From Phycisphaeraceae bacterium (lineage in GTDB: Bacteria > Planctomycetota > Phycisphaerae > Phycisphaerales > UBA1924): a stretch of 64,000 bases of DNA. The notes under the pieces are model-generated. The model had not been told where the DNA came from and searched no databases. It was given only the letters and a program-made list of their open reading frames with translations. Shown one piece after another: positions 43,516 through 53,012 of this stretch (the first letter of the stretch is position 1; each line of letters starts with the position of its first letter). The stretch spans positions 1 to 64,000 of the forward strand of contig JAHBXG010000007.1 in the NCBI GenBank assembly GCA_019636565.1. Direction: 5' to 3'. The position numbers and the translations under genes are program-made.

Positions 43516-46194
43516 TTAACCCGGGTCCATCGCACTTCGGGGCGAAGTCGGCAGCCCGATCAACAACTGCGCGATAAGTCCCGTCCATCCGGTCTGGTGG
43601 CTTGCGCCGCAGCCCCGTCCGGTGTCGCCGTGGAAATACTCGTGGAAGGGGATCAGATCGCGCCAGTCGGAGCTCTTATTGAAGAGATCCGATTTGCCGA
43701 ATACGGCTCGCTCGCCCTGTCCGTCGCGCTTGAAGATTGCACACAGTCGGCGCGCGATCTCGTCCGCGGCCTGCGAGAGATTGACCAGATTGCCGGAGCC
43801 GGTCGGGAATTCCACTCGGAACGCATCGCCGTAATAGGCGTAGAACTCCTTGAGCGCCATCAGGATGAGGAAATTCACCGGCATCCAGATCGGACCCCGC
43901 CAGTTGGAGTTGCCACCGAACAGGTCGGTGCGGGACTCGCCGGGCTCGTAATCGAGCCGGTATGTATCGCCGTTGAGGTGAAGCACCAGTGGATGAGCTT
44001 CGTGATACTTCGAAACCGCGCGAATGCCAAACGGAGAGAGAAACTCCTTTTCATCAAACATGCGGGCGAGCATTCGTCGGAGTTGATCTTCGCGGACCAT
44101 CCCGAGGATCAGCTTTCCCGTCGGCCCGGGGGTCACCATCGGCTGAACGCTGTGGATGAGGTCCGGTCTGTGATCGATGAACCACTGCCGACGTCGATGG
44201 AACCCCGGAAAACGATTGAAGGTGCTGGCGTCGACGGCCGTCGCGCCAAAGAGCGGAACGAAACCCACCATGGTTCGTGCCCGCACCGGTTCGCGGTGTC
44301 CGTCGGGGTGGGTGAGGTGGTCGTAGAAAAAACCATCATCCGCGTCCCAGAGCGAATCCTGCGGGGAGGTAATGCTGTTCATCGCGTTCGCGATGTAGAT
44401 GTAGTGCTCCCAGAACTTGCTGGCAAGGTCTTCGTATGCGGAGTTGCGCTCGGCCAGCAGCAGTGCGGTCGAAAGCATGCTCTTGGCGAACGCGGCCATC
44501 CAGCTGGTGCCGTCGGCCTGGCCCAGCATGTAGCCGGGCGGCAGGCGGTCGCGGTCGAACGCACTGATGTTGTCCATGCCCAGGAAGCCGCCGTGGAAGA
44601 TGTTGTTGCCCTTCGCGTCCTTGCGATTGACCCACCAGGTGAAGTTGAGGAGCAGCTTCTGAAAGACTCGCTCGATGAAGCCGTAGTCGGCCTTGCCGCT
44701 GCGTTCGCGGTCGATCTCGAAAACACCCCGGGCGGCGAGCGCGAGAATCGGCGGGTTGACGCTGTTGAAATCCCATTCGTAGGCCGGGATCTGCCCGCTC
44801 GGGTGCATGTACCACTCGCGCAGCATCAGCAGGATCTGCTCTTTCGCAAACTGCGGATCGACGTGCGCCAGCGCGATGCAATGAAAACCGAGATCCCAGG
44901 ACGCGAACCACGGGAATTCCCACTTGTCGGGCATCGAGATCACATCCCGTGCGAACAGGTGTGTCCAGTCGCGGTTGCGCCCCGACTTGCGCTGCTCGGG
45001 CGGTACCGGTTGCGCCGGATCGCCTTGCAACCAATCCTGAACAACATAGTGGTAGTACTGCTTTGACCACAGCATCCCCCCGAATGCCTGGCGGGCGATC
45101 AAGCGAGAGTCCTCGTCGAGTGTTGCGGGGAGCACGCACTTGTAGAACTCGTCCGCTTCCGCTTTGCGCTGCGCGAACGCTTGATCAAAGGATGCGAACG
45201 GATCGCCGGTGGCCAGGGCGGAACGGGCAGAAAGGCGGAGTCGAATGACCAGTTGTTTGCCAGGAGCGATGTCGCGGAAATAGTGTGCCGCGGCCTTGGT
45301 GCCCCTGTTCGCCGGGTTCACCGCCGCCTTGTTGTTCCGAATCACGTAGTCATGGAAGGCGTCCTTGCAGAAGGCGTGGCCGGACTTCACGCCGAAGAGG
45401 CAATCGAAATTTGTCTCGTTATCGGTAAAGAGCAGCGTGTCGGAGTTCTCGCCGTGCAATACGTAGTCGCCCAGCTCCCAGTGGGAGGCGGCAATGGAGC
45501 GGTCGCCGGACTTCTCAAGCGTTGGGCGCCGCTCGTCCCATCCCCACGACCATGAATTTCGGAACCAGATCGTGGGCAGCACGTGGATAGGCGCGGATTC
45601 AGAACCGTGATTGGTCACGGTGATGCGTATGAGGATGTCCTCCGCGCCGGCCTTGGCGTATTCGATGCCAACGTCAAAGTAGCGGCCGGCGTCGAAGATC
45701 CCGGTATCCGCGAGCTCGTACTCGGGCTGTTCGCGGCCGCGTGCTTTGTTCTCGGTGCGCAGCCGCTCGTACGGAAATTCCGCGTGCGGGTACTTGTAGA
45801 CGAACCGCATATAAGAATGCGTCGGCGTGCTATCGAGATAGGAGTAATACTCCTTGACGTCTTCACCATGATTTCCTTCCGTGCCGGTCAGGCCGAAGGC
45901 GCGCTCCTTCAGAATCGGGTCTTTGCCGTTCCAGAGTGAGAGCGCGAAACAAAGATACTGATGTCGATCGCAGATGCCGCCCAGACCGTCCTCGTTCCAG
46001 CGATAGGCGCGAGCGTGCGCTTGCTCATGCGGAAAATAGTCCCACGCGCTGCCGTCGGGGCTGTAGTCCTCGCGGACGGTGCCCCAGGCACGTTCGGCAA
46101 GAAAGGGACCCCAGCGGTTCCAACGGCCCATGCGGGCCGCGGAGAGTTTCAGCCTCGCGCCTTCGGCGGAATCGAAAATGGTGGCAAGGGTCAT
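43516..46194 (-). CDS. GH63-type glucosidase (MGH1-like glycoside hydrolase)
   Basis: A cytoplasmic 892-residue (alpha/alpha)6 glycoside hydrolase, without signal peptide. The family resembles GH63 glucosidases and mannosylglycerate/glucosylglycerate hydrolases. Visible conserved parts are YHYVVQDWLQGD, RDWTHLFARDVIS, FASWDLGFHCIALAHVDP, ADGTSWMAAFAKSM, NWRGPIWMPVNFLI and GASHQTGWTGLI near the end. The ATG at 46194 is 17 bases after the zwf stop; a TTG at 46215 overlapping that stop is an alternative. Coupling with zwf, gnd and a glucokinase suggests it releases glucose from an intracellular glucoside such as glucosylglycerate. That substrate is inference. Confidence 0.82.
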   Translation of the reverse strand: MTLATIFDSAEGARLKLSAARMGRWNRWGPFLAERAWGTVREDYSPDGSAWDYFPHEQAHARAYRWNEDGLGGICDRHQYLCFALSLWNGKDPILKERAFGLTGTEGNHGEDVKEYYSYLDSTPTHSYMRFVYKYPHAEFPYERLRTENKARGREQPEYELADTGIFDAGRYFDVGIEYAKAGAEDILIRITVTNHGSESAPIHVLPTIWFRNSWSWGWDERRPTLEKSGDRSIAASHWELGDYVLHGENSDTLLFTDNETNFDCLFGVKSGHAFCKDAFHDYVIRNNKAAVNPANRGTKAAAHYFRDIAPGKQLVIRLRLSARSALATGDPFASFDQAFAQRKAEADEFYKCVLPATLDEDSRLIARQAFGGMLWSKQYYHYVVQDWLQGDPAQPVPPEQRKSGRNRDWTHLFARDVISMPDKWEFPWFASWDLGFHCIALAHVDPQFAKEQILLMLREWYMHPSGQIPAYEWDFNSVNPPILALAARGVFEIDRERSGKADYGFIERVFQKLLLNFTWWVNRKDAKGNNIFHGGFLGMDNISAFDRDRLPPGYMLGQADGTSWMAAFAKSMLSTALLLAERNSAYEDLASKFWEHYIYIANAMNSITSPQDSLWDADDGFFYDHLTHPDGHREPVRARTMVGFVPLFGATAVDASTFNRFPGFHRRRQWFIDHRPDLIHSVQPMVTPGPTGKLILGMVREDQLRRMLARMFDEKEFLSPFGIRAVSKYHEAHPLVLHLNGDTYRLDYEPGESRTDLFGGNSNWRGPIWMPVNFLILMALKEFYAYYGDAFRVEFPTGSGNLVNLSQAADEIARRLCAIFKRDGQGERAVFGKSDLFNKSSDWRDLIPFHEYFHGDTGRGCGASHQTGWTGLIAQLLIGLPTSPRSAMDPG

Positions 46195-46211
46195 GTGCTG
46201 TTTTGCATTGC

Positions 46212-47588
46212 TCAAGGGCCGGTCACGATCGGATCGTTCCAGCCGCCTGCGGGGACGAGACGGGGAGGAATCAACGATGGCCCCCAGGTGCCGGGTTCGT
46301 ACGGGGCGACCGGAGTGCCCGCCTTGATGATCGGGTCGACGATGCGCCAGGCTTCTTCAACAGAGTCTTCGCGTGCGAACAGAGTCGGATCGCCCTGCAT
46401 CGCGTCGCCGAGCACGCGTTCGTAGGCGTCCATCTCTTCGGCTTTGGGCTGCCTGGTCGCGAGCATCTCGGCCTTGATCGATTTGGACTCATCTGCGGAA
46501 GGCACGTTGGCGCCCAAGGCGACCGTGACCTCCGGGCTGATTCGCATCCGCATGGTGTTGCATGCAAGGTCGTAGTTACGGAACATAGTGGGGGGCTGCT
46601 TGAGCCGCACCAGCACTTCGGTGCACGTGACGGGCAGGCACTTGCCGGCCCGAATGAAGAATGGAACCCCCCGCCAGCGCCACGAGTCGACCTCCAGCCG
46701 GAGAATCCCGAATGTTTCGACCGATGATCCCGGTGCGACGCCGGGTTCGGAGGTGTATCCCCGGAATTGGCCTCGCTGCACGTCTTCGGGAGTCAGTGTT
46801 GGGATTGCGCGGAACACCTTGATCTTTTCGTCGCGAATGGATTCGCTGTCGGTGCGTACGGGTGGCTCCATCGCCAGGTTGGTGAGCACCTGAAAGAGGT
46901 GATTCTGCATCACGTCTCGGATGGCGCCGGTCTGGTCATAGAACCCGCCGCGGCCCTGCACGCCGAAGCTCTCGGCCATGGTGATCTGCACGCTCTCGAT
47001 GTAGATCCGGTTCCAAAATGGTTCGAAGAGCGAATTCGCGAATCGAAAGAAGAGCATGTTGTGGACAGGGCGCTTACCCAAGTAGTGATCGATGCGGAAG
47101 ATCGACTTCTCGTCGAACACGCTGAGCAGGATTGCGTTGAGCTTCCGGGCCGACTCGAGATCGGTTCCGAACGGCTTCTCGACGATCACCCGCCCCTTCT
47201 CGGCGCATCCGGTCTTGGCAAGATTCTCGACTACGGTGCCAAAAAGCACCGGGGGAATCGCGAGGTAATGTGCCGGAAACTGCGCCGATCCAAGTTCGCG
47301 CTTGATCGCCGCGTACGTTGAAGCCTCGCGATAGTCGCCGTCGACGTATCGCAGCAATCCGCAGAGTTTGTCGAACGCCTGCGCTTCAAAATCCCCGTGG
47401 TGCTCGATGCTGTCTTTGGCTCGCGCTTTGAGCTGATCGAGATTCCATCCGGACTTCGCAACTCCGATGACCGGGACGCTGAGATGCCCGCGCCGTATCA
47501 TCGCGAGGAGAGCAGGAAAAATCTTCTTGTACGCGAGATCGCCGGTGGCTCCGTAGAAGACCAGCGCGTCGGACTTTGCGACCGTCAT
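46212..47588 (-). CDS. zwf: glucose-6-phosphate 1-dehydrogenase
   Basis: Oxidises glucose-6-phosphate to 6-phosphogluconolactone in the oxidative pentose phosphate pathway. The 458-residue protein has the nucleotide motif [17 protein letters not shown] at residues about 11-27, the substrate motif [16 protein letters not shown], and the EKPFGTD segment. The ATG at 47588 is preceded by GGAG at 6 bases; the frame continues 17 codons upstream without homology. It lies 13 bases after gnd and 17 before the glucosidase, so it is in the same operon. No pgl (lactonase) gene is present. Confidence 0.95.
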   Translation of the reverse strand: MTVAKSDALVFYGATGDLAYKKIFPALLAMIRRGHLSVPVIGVAKSGWNLDQLKARAKDSIEHHGDFEAQAFDKLCGLLRYVDGDYREASTYAAIKRELGSAQFPAHYLAIPPVLFGTVVENLAKTGCAEKGRVIVEKPFGTDLESARKLNAILLSVFDEKSIFRIDHYLGKRPVHNMLFFRFANSLFEPFWNRIYIESVQITMAESFGVQGRGGFYDQTGAIRDVMQNHLFQVLTNLAMEPPVRTDSESIRDEKIKVFRAIPTLTPEDVQRGQFRGYTSEPGVAPGSSVETFGILRLEVDSWRWRGVPFFIRAGKCLPVTCTEVLVRLKQPPTMFRNYDLACNTMRMRISPEVTVALGANVPSADESKSIKAEMLATRQPKAEEMDAYERVLGDAMQGDPTLFAREDSVEEAWRIVDPIIKAGTPVAPYEPGTWGPSLIPPRLVPAGGWNDPIVTGP

Positions 47589-47601
47589 GGACTGCTCCGT
47601 G

Positions 47602-48618
47602 CTAGTGGGCTTTCTTCTCGTGGTGGCCGCCGAACTCAAAACGCATCGCGGACATGAGTTTGTCCGCGAAGACGGCTTCCCCTCGTGATGAGAAGCGTTC
47701 GTAAAGGGACGCCGTCAGCACATGCGCGGGCACGGCTTCATCGATCGCGGCCTTGATTGTCCAGCGACCCTCGCCCGAGTCCGATACTTTTCCAGTGAAG
47801 TTCGCGAGATTCGGATCCTTTGCCAGCGCCGAAGAAGTTAGATCGAGCAGCCAGGATGCGATCACGCTGCCCCGGCGCCACACTTCCGCGACATCTGGCA
47901 GATGGAGGTCGTATTGATAATGCTCGGGGTCGCGCAGCGGCGTCGTTTCGGCGTCGATCGCGTGGTCCTGCTTGCCGATATTCGCGGCACGCAGAATCCC
48001 GAAGCCTTCCGCGTACGCGGCCATGATTCCATACTCGATTCCGTTGTGCACCATTTTCACAAAGTGACCGGCACCACTCGGGCCGCAGTGGAGGTAGCCC
48101 TCCTCCGCTGTTCCGGCCATTTTTTCGCGTCCGGGAGTCCGGTCGATGGAGCCCACGCCAGGTGCAAGGGTCTTGAAGACCGGATCGAGCCGCTTCACCG
48201 CGTCGTTGGGCCCGCCGATCATCATGCAGTAGCCCCGCTCAAGGCCCCACACGCCGCCGCTGGTCCCCACATCGAGGTAGTTGATCTTGCGCGGCTCGAG
48301 TTCTTTGGCACGCCGAATGTCGTCCACGTAATAGGAATTGCCGCCGTCGATGATGGTGTCCCCGCTCTCGAGGAGCGGGAGCAGATCAGCGATCGACTTA
48401 TCCACGACCGCCGCGGGCACCATGAGCCACACCGCGCGAGGTTTGTCGAGTTTCTTCACGAATTCCGCGAGGGAGGCCGCGCCAACGGCTTTTTCCTTTT
48501 CAAGATCCTGCACCGCCTTGGCGGACATATCGAAGACGACACACTGATGCCCTCCCTTTATGAGGCGGCGGACCATGTTCGCTCCCATGCGGCCGAGTCC
48601 GATCATTCCGAGTTGCAT
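47602..48618 (-). CDS. gnd: 6-phosphogluconate dehydrogenase, short (GndA-like) type
   Basis: Decarboxylates 6-phosphogluconate to ribulose-5-phosphate. The 338-residue length is that of the short dimeric or tetrameric type, not the 470-residue eukaryote-like one. The Rossmann motif [15 protein letters not shown] opens the protein; [11 protein letters not shown] and the catalytic stretch [20 protein letters not shown] are clear. The ATG at 48618 has CTGGAG 6 bases before it. The cofactor may be NAD rather than NADP, as in many short forms, but this cannot be decided by eye. It is between ppgK and zwf. Confidence 0.95.
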   Translation of the reverse strand: MQLGMIGLGRMGANMVRRLIKGGHQCVVFDMSAKAVQDLEKEKAVGAASLAEFVKKLDKPRAVWLMVPAAVVDKSIADLLPLLESGDTIIDGGNSYYVDDIRRAKELEPRKINYLDVGTSGGVWGLERGYCMMIGGPNDAVKRLDPVFKTLAPGVGSIDRTPGREKMAGTAEEGYLHCGPSGAGHFVKMVHNGIEYGIMAAYAEGFGILRAANIGKQDHAIDAETTPLRDPEHYQYDLHLPDVAEVWRRGSVIASWLLDLTSSALAKDPNLANFTGKVSDSGEGRWTIKAAIDEAVPAHVLTASLYERFSSRGEAVFADKLMSAMRFEFGGHHEKKAH

Positions 48619-48677
48619 GCGATTCTCCAGTTAGCGGGCAATGGGCTTTGTCAGTATGACAGGTTTTGGCGACCGCG

Positions 48678-49361
48678 TCAGCGGCGGTGCTTGGAAGGCT
48701 TCGCGCGAGTCGATGGATGATCCCAGAGTCGAAAGCCCCCGATGAAGGCGTTGGCGTTGTCGCCCGGACGGCAGCGCCGGGGCAGAACGTCCAGGCGCTT
48801 CACGTTTCCGCCCCCAATGACAACGTCGCTCGGTTCCAGCGCCGCAATCAGGCGCTCGATCACGTCGATCACATGGCGTTTCCACTTTTGTTCCCCGTAT
48901 TTCTTCAGCCCGCGGATTCCAACGTAATCTTCAAATGTTCCTTTTTTGTAGGGCAGATGAGCGAGTTCCATTGGCGCGAGCACCCCATCGACGATCATTG
49001 CGGTGCCCAGCCCCGTGCCAAGCCCAAGGAAAAGCATCCGCCCGCCCTTGTAGCCGCCAAGCGCCTGCATCGCGGCATCGTTCACGATCTGTACTTTCTT
49101 TCCGAAGGCTTTTGCAAAGTCAAAGCCGATCCACCCCCTGCCAAGGTTTTTCGGCTCGGAAAAGATGACTCCCTGCACGACCGGCCCCGGATAGCCGAGC
49201 GAGATCGCGTCGTACTTCCAATCGCGGGTGATTCTCTTCACGCCCGCTACCATTTTGCGCGGGGTCATGGTCTTGCCGGATACAAACTGGCGGTGCTCCT
49301 TTTCTCCGCTCGCCAACACCTTTACGTGTGTCCCTCCGACATCGATCACAAGAATCTTCAT
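48678..49361 (-). CDS. ppgK: ROK-family polyphosphate glucokinase-like protein
   Basis: A 227-residue sugar kinase. The ROK phosphate site VIDVGGTHVKVLASG is at the N terminus, and LFLGLGTGLGTAMIVDG marks the second phosphate loop. YKKGTFEDYVGIRGLKK followed by YGEQKWKRHV matches the pattern seen in polyphosphate glucokinases of actinobacteria, which can use polyphosphate instead of ATP. The ATG at 49361 has GGAGGG directly upstream. It heads the run ppgK-gnd-zwf-glucosidase, which fits glucose capture. Polyphosphate use is inferred from the family, not shown. Confidence 0.82.
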   Translation of the reverse strand: MKILVIDVGGTHVKVLASGEKEHRQFVSGKTMTPRKMVAGVKRITRDWKYDAISLGYPGPVVQGVIFSEPKNLGRGWIGFDFAKAFGKKVQIVNDAAMQALGGYKGGRMLFLGLGTGLGTAMIVDGVLAPMELAHLPYKKGTFEDYVGIRGLKKYGEQKWKRHVIDVIERLIAALEPSDVVIGGGNVKRLDVLPRRCRPGDNANAFIGGFRLWDHPSTRAKPSKHRR

Positions 49362-49452
49362 CAACCCTCCGGCGTGCATGCCGCAACGCGAAATCACGAG
49401 CGGCACGGGATTGTCCGGGTTCAGAATCGCGGAAGCAAGCGAGGGCTTCTGG

Positions 49453-50304
49453 CTATCGGTAGTCGCCGTCGTCCCACATCGCCAAGTCGGTGACTTGGTC
49501 GGGAGGAATTGTCGCGGCGTGCGCATCAAAGAACGCCCCGACGCTCGATCCATTGTGGCGACCCGGTGAGATTCGCTGTGCGGTGGCGGGGGTGTCGGCG
49601 GGGCCCGCAAGCGCGCCTTTCAGGTGGGTCTCGCTCCAGAGGTCGTAGAACTGAGATATCTGAAGCGTACTCGGATCGCCGTCGAGCCAGTTGCCGGCTC
49701 GCAGTTCATCACCGTCGTCGTTGAAGCAGGTGAGATAAAGCGTTGAGGAAGGCCCGCGCACAAGGTCGAGCGGCGCGGGCGCTTTCGTGCCGCCGACAAC
49801 GCCGGGCTCGCGGAATCGAAAGCCGTTGTCAACGTAATGGAGTGGATGCCGGTCCCGCGGGCGCGCGGGATCGCGGTAGTAGCTCGCCCCTGCGAAGCGA
49901 TCGTCGTTGACGCCGCCGGTCTTGTCGCGCGTCGTGGCCACAGGGTCGAGATACGGGCGCAGGTTGAAAGCCCACGAAATAGTCACCTTCTCCGCGTCCG
50001 ACAGTGGAGGCGTCGAGTTGAGCGGAACCGCCGGAATCGAAAGATCCGTTGTGCCGCACTCCCGAGGCACGATCCTCTTCGAATCATCGGCATACATCGC
50101 CATTGCCGTCGCGATCGAGCGCTGGTGCGAGAGGCAAACCGTGGCTCGTCCGGAGGCGCGGGCGTTCTTCAGCGCCGGCAGCAGTATTCCGATGAGAATC
50201 CCTATCAGCGCTAGAACGACGAGCAGCTCGATGAGCGTGAAGGCCGATGGGATGCGACGCCAGTGGACCACGACCAGCAGCCTACCCGAAAGCGGGGTCC
50301 GCAC
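49453..50304 (-). CDS. prepilin-like protein with N-methylation motif
   Basis: A 283-residue protein of the type IV pilin/pseudopilin kind common in planctomycetes. The cleavage/methylation motif is FTLIELLVVLALIGILIGI near residue 22, preceded by a basic leader (HWRRIPSA). The long C-terminal part (SKRIVPREC, LDLVRGPSSTLYL, HNGSSVGAFFDAHAATIPP) matches the H-x-DG region of planctomycete prepilin-like proteins, with HNG here. The start is an uncertain GTG at 50304; nearby GTGs in the leader are alternatives. It lies 18 bases after the amidohydrolase gene. No pilus assembly genes are in the window. Confidence 0.82.
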   Translation of the reverse strand: MRTPLSGRLLVVVHWRRIPSAFTLIELLVVLALIGILIGILLPALKNARASGRATVCLSHQRSIATAMAMYADDSKRIVPRECGTTDLSIPAVPLNSTPPLSDAEKVTISWAFNLRPYLDPVATTRDKTGGVNDDRFAGASYYRDPARPRDRHPLHYVDNGFRFREPGVVGGTKAPAPLDLVRGPSSTLYLTCFNDDGDELRAGNWLDGDPSTLQISQFYDLWSETHLKGALAGPADTPATAQRISPGRHNGSSVGAFFDAHAATIPPDQVTDLAMWDDGDYR

Positions 50305-50322
50305 AATCCCTCAAACTGGTTC

Positions 50323-51702
50323 TCAATTCGGTGTTGCGAGCACAATCCGATTGCCGCCCTTTATCACGCACGAAACTCGCTCCAATTCTGTCACGTCCTT
50401 CGTCGGGTCGCCGTTCACCGCGATCAAGTCCCCGGCTTTGCCGGCCTCGATCGTGCCGATTTCATTTTCGAGGCCGAGCAATTCCGCCGCGACCACTGTC
50501 GCTGCGTGAATGGCTTCGGTTGGCGTCATCCCGCCCTTCACCATGAGGGCAAACTCGCGAGCATTCTCGCCGTGCGGACTCACGCCCGTGTCCGTGCCGA
50601 AGGCAATCTTGACGCCCGCCTCGTGGCTCTTGCGAAACATCTCCATCGCCATCGGGCCCACCATTCGCGCCTTTTCTGCGACCTGCGGCAGATAGAAGCC
50701 CGGCCTTTCAGCATTTGTGACAACCGTGGCGATCGCGAGCAGCGTCGGAACGTGAAAGCAGTTTCGACCCTTAAACAGTTCGATCGAACTGTCATCCAAA
50801 TAGGTCCCGTGCTCGATCGAATCCACACCGGCCTTGATCGCGGCGTTGATGCCGTCGGTGCCGTGCGCGTGCGCCGCCACCTTCCGCTGCAGAGAGTGCG
50901 CCGTCTTCACAATGGCAACGAGTTCCTCATCAAACTCCTGCTGCGCCAGACCCGCCTTCGCGGCGGACAGCACCCCGCCGGTCGCCGTCACCTTGATCCA
51001 ATCTGCACCGAGTTTGATCTGGTAGCGAACCGCTTTCATGCATTCATCGGGGCCGTCCGCGATGCCCAACTCCGGCGTTTGCGGGCCGACGAGTTCCTGC
51101 CGCAGCCCGATGGTGCCGTCTCCGTGGCCACCGGTGATGCTGATCGCGTGTCCCGCCGCGACCACGCGCGGCCCGACGACGTAGCCGTCCCTGATCGCAT
51201 CGCGCAGTCCCAGGATGACCGTCGCGCGTCCAGAGCCCAGGTCGCGAACCGTTGTGAAGCCCGCCTCAAGATCTTTTCTCGCGTACGCCGCGGCATGCAG
51301 CGCCACATAAGCATCAGATTCCGTCATGTCGCGCATGCGCAGCGTGGAATCGAATTCCATTGTGAGGTGAACGTGGCAGTCGATCAGCCCCGGAAGCACG
51401 AATCTGTCTCGCAGATCGACCTCTTCAACAATCGGTGCGACCTTTTCGGCGCTCACATCCGGCCCGTCGAAGCCATCGCGAATCGATTCGATAGTTCCAT
51501 TTTTGATGACAACGGTCTGCGTTGTTTTCGCGGGTTGCCCCGGCACGGCAAGAAGTGTGCCGCACCGTACCAGCGTGTAGCGATTGGCCGGCAAGCCCGC
51601 CGGCGACGCCGGAGGGGCAGCGAATGCGCGAGTTGATAATGGCGTCAGACACGCGAGGCATGAAAGAAGAAGGCGTATGGCAGTGGTTGCCGGCTTTTTC
51701 AT
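50323..51702 (-). CDS. exported amidohydrolase (imidazolonepropionase/prolidase-like)
   Basis: A 459-residue amidohydrolase with a signal peptide (LLLSCLACLTPLSTRAFA). The metal site motifs are LIDCHVHLT near residue 90, KVTATGG (bridging lysine), VAAHAHGTDGI, DSIEHGTY and the aspartate in FGTDTGVSP. This is the branch often annotated Xaa-Pro dipeptidase or organophosphate hydrolase-like. The substrate is probably a dipeptide or cyclic amide in the periplasm. The ATG at 51702 is chosen for the signal peptide. It is 28 bases after the FGE-like gene and probably in the same operon. Confidence 0.88.
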   Translation of the reverse strand: MKKPATTAIRLLLSCLACLTPLSTRAFAAPPASPAGLPANRYTLVRCGTLLAVPGQPAKTTQTVVIKNGTIESIRDGFDGPDVSAEKVAPIVEEVDLRDRFVLPGLIDCHVHLTMEFDSTLRMRDMTESDAYVALHAAAYARKDLEAGFTTVRDLGSGRATVILGLRDAIRDGYVVGPRVVAAGHAISITGGHGDGTIGLRQELVGPQTPELGIADGPDECMKAVRYQIKLGADWIKVTATGGVLSAAKAGLAQQEFDEELVAIVKTAHSLQRKVAAHAHGTDGINAAIKAGVDSIEHGTYLDDSSIELFKGRNCFHVPTLLAIATVVTNAERPGFYLPQVAEKARMVGPMAMEMFRKSHEAGVKIAFGTDTGVSPHGENAREFALMVKGGMTPTEAIHAATVVAAELLGLENEIGTIEAGKAGDLIAVNGDPTKDVTELERVSCVIKGGNRIVLATPN

Positions 51703-51730
51703 TTTCGTATGGTGCTCGAAGTGAAGGACA

Positions 51731-52900
51731 TCAGGGCTTCTTGGTGGTAGTTGGAGCAGGATCCTGCACGCACCGGAAACCGACATGATTGCTCCCCGTC
51801 ATCTCTTCACCTTTGCCTCGCGTTCCGACCATGTACCGCGTGCAGTATTGATCCGTGCAGAGAAAAGACCCGCCCTTGTGAACGCGCTTCTTTTCATTGG
51901 GCTCGGCCGGGTCATAGGGAGACGTCGGCCCTTTTGGGTTCTTGATGACCGACGAAAGACCGCCCGCCGCGGCGAGTTGACGCGCGAACGCGTCAGGCCG
52001 GTACCAATCGCTGCACCATTCCCAGACGTTTCCCGCGACGTCGTAGAGTCCATACCCGTTGGGCGGGAACTGTTTCACGGGCGCGATACCCGCGAAGCCG
52101 TCCTCTCCAAGGTCTTTCATCGGAAACGTGCCCTGATAGGTGTTTGCCATGTACTTGCCGTCCGGGCGCAGTTCGTTCCCCCAGGAATACACATCGCCTG
52201 CATGACCGCCCCGTGCGGCAAACTCCCATTCCGCTTCCGTCGGCAGACGTTTGCCGGCCCATTTGCAGTACGCCGCCGCGTCCGGATAGGCGATGTGAAC
52301 AACTGGAAAGTCATCTTTGCCCTCGATCGTCGATTCAGGTCCCTCGGGGTGACGCCAGTTCGCGCCGTGCTGATACCGCCACCACTGGTAGTGATTGGTC
52401 AGCGGTACGGGTTCTGCCGTTGGCGTGAAAACAGTCGAACCGGCCTTGAGGTTCTCGGGCGGAGCGGTCGGAAACTCTTCTTTCGTCGGCGCGATCTCCG
52501 CGACTGTGACGTATCCGGTGGCCTTCACAAATTCGGCGAACTGCGCGTTCGTCACCTCGGTGATATCCATCCAGAATCCGTCGACGTAGACACGATGAAC
52601 GGGGCGCGCATCCGGCATCGAGTCGGGCCCGCCGCAGACCAGAGGCGTCGGGTCGTCCGATCCCATGGAATACTCGCCTCCGGGAATCCACACCATGCCC
52701 GTTGGGGCAGGTGAAGGTGCCGGCGCCTTGTTTTCGATTGTCGGTCCGAATCCGGCGGGCGCGCCGAGCGACTGTGCTACGGCGCCGCAGCCCGCGACCC
52801 ACGTCACCATGAACATCAGTTGCTTGAACGGACGTCGCGACCCCGAGTGTGCGGCAAGAGCAATATTCGTTGGTGTTGGCACAAAGCCTCCGTGTCCCAT
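51731..52900 (-). CDS. formylglycine-generating enzyme-like (SUMF1) exported protein
   Basis: A 389-residue protein of the FGE-sulfatase family, which converts a sulfatase cysteine to formylglycine. MVWIPGGEYSMGSDDP, WMDITEVTNAQF, RLPTEAEWEFAARGG and VAGNVWEWCSDWY are clear. Near the C terminus GGSFLC and QYCTRY hold both cysteines of the catalytic pair (C-x4-C), so it may be active. Many relatives lack these and are only substrate-binding. The N terminus (FMVTWVAGCG) could be a lipoprotein or Sec signal. Start is uncertain: ATG at 52900, or GTG at 52882 which has GGAGG 4 bases before it. No sulfatase gene is near. Confidence 0.83.
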   Translation of the reverse strand: MGHGGFVPTPTNIALAAHSGSRRPFKQLMFMVTWVAGCGAVAQSLGAPAGFGPTIENKAPAPSPAPTGMVWIPGGEYSMGSDDPTPLVCGGPDSMPDARPVHRVYVDGFWMDITEVTNAQFAEFVKATGYVTVAEIAPTKEEFPTAPPENLKAGSTVFTPTAEPVPLTNHYQWWRYQHGANWRHPEGPESTIEGKDDFPVVHIAYPDAAAYCKWAGKRLPTEAEWEFAARGGHAGDVYSWGNELRPDGKYMANTYQGTFPMKDLGEDGFAGIAPVKQFPPNGYGLYDVAGNVWEWCSDWYRPDAFARQLAAAGGLSSVIKNPKGPTSPYDPAEPNEKKRVHKGGSFLCTDQYCTRYMVGTRGKGEEMTGSNHVGFRCVQDPAPTTTKKP

Positions 52901-53012
52901 CTTACCGGATGCTTCGACCCCCGGTGCGGCGAGGTGAGAGCATTGGATCGCGGTTTCCATGAAATAACGAAAGGCCGAGCCGATGGACAGTCTCGCCGCA
53001 GCGGGCGAGCAT

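Noticed and set aside
43141..45066. 641-codon open frame on the plus strand
   Set aside because: It is antisense to the GH63-type glucosidase and the subtilisin-like gene start, with no family motif; it arises from high GC third positions.
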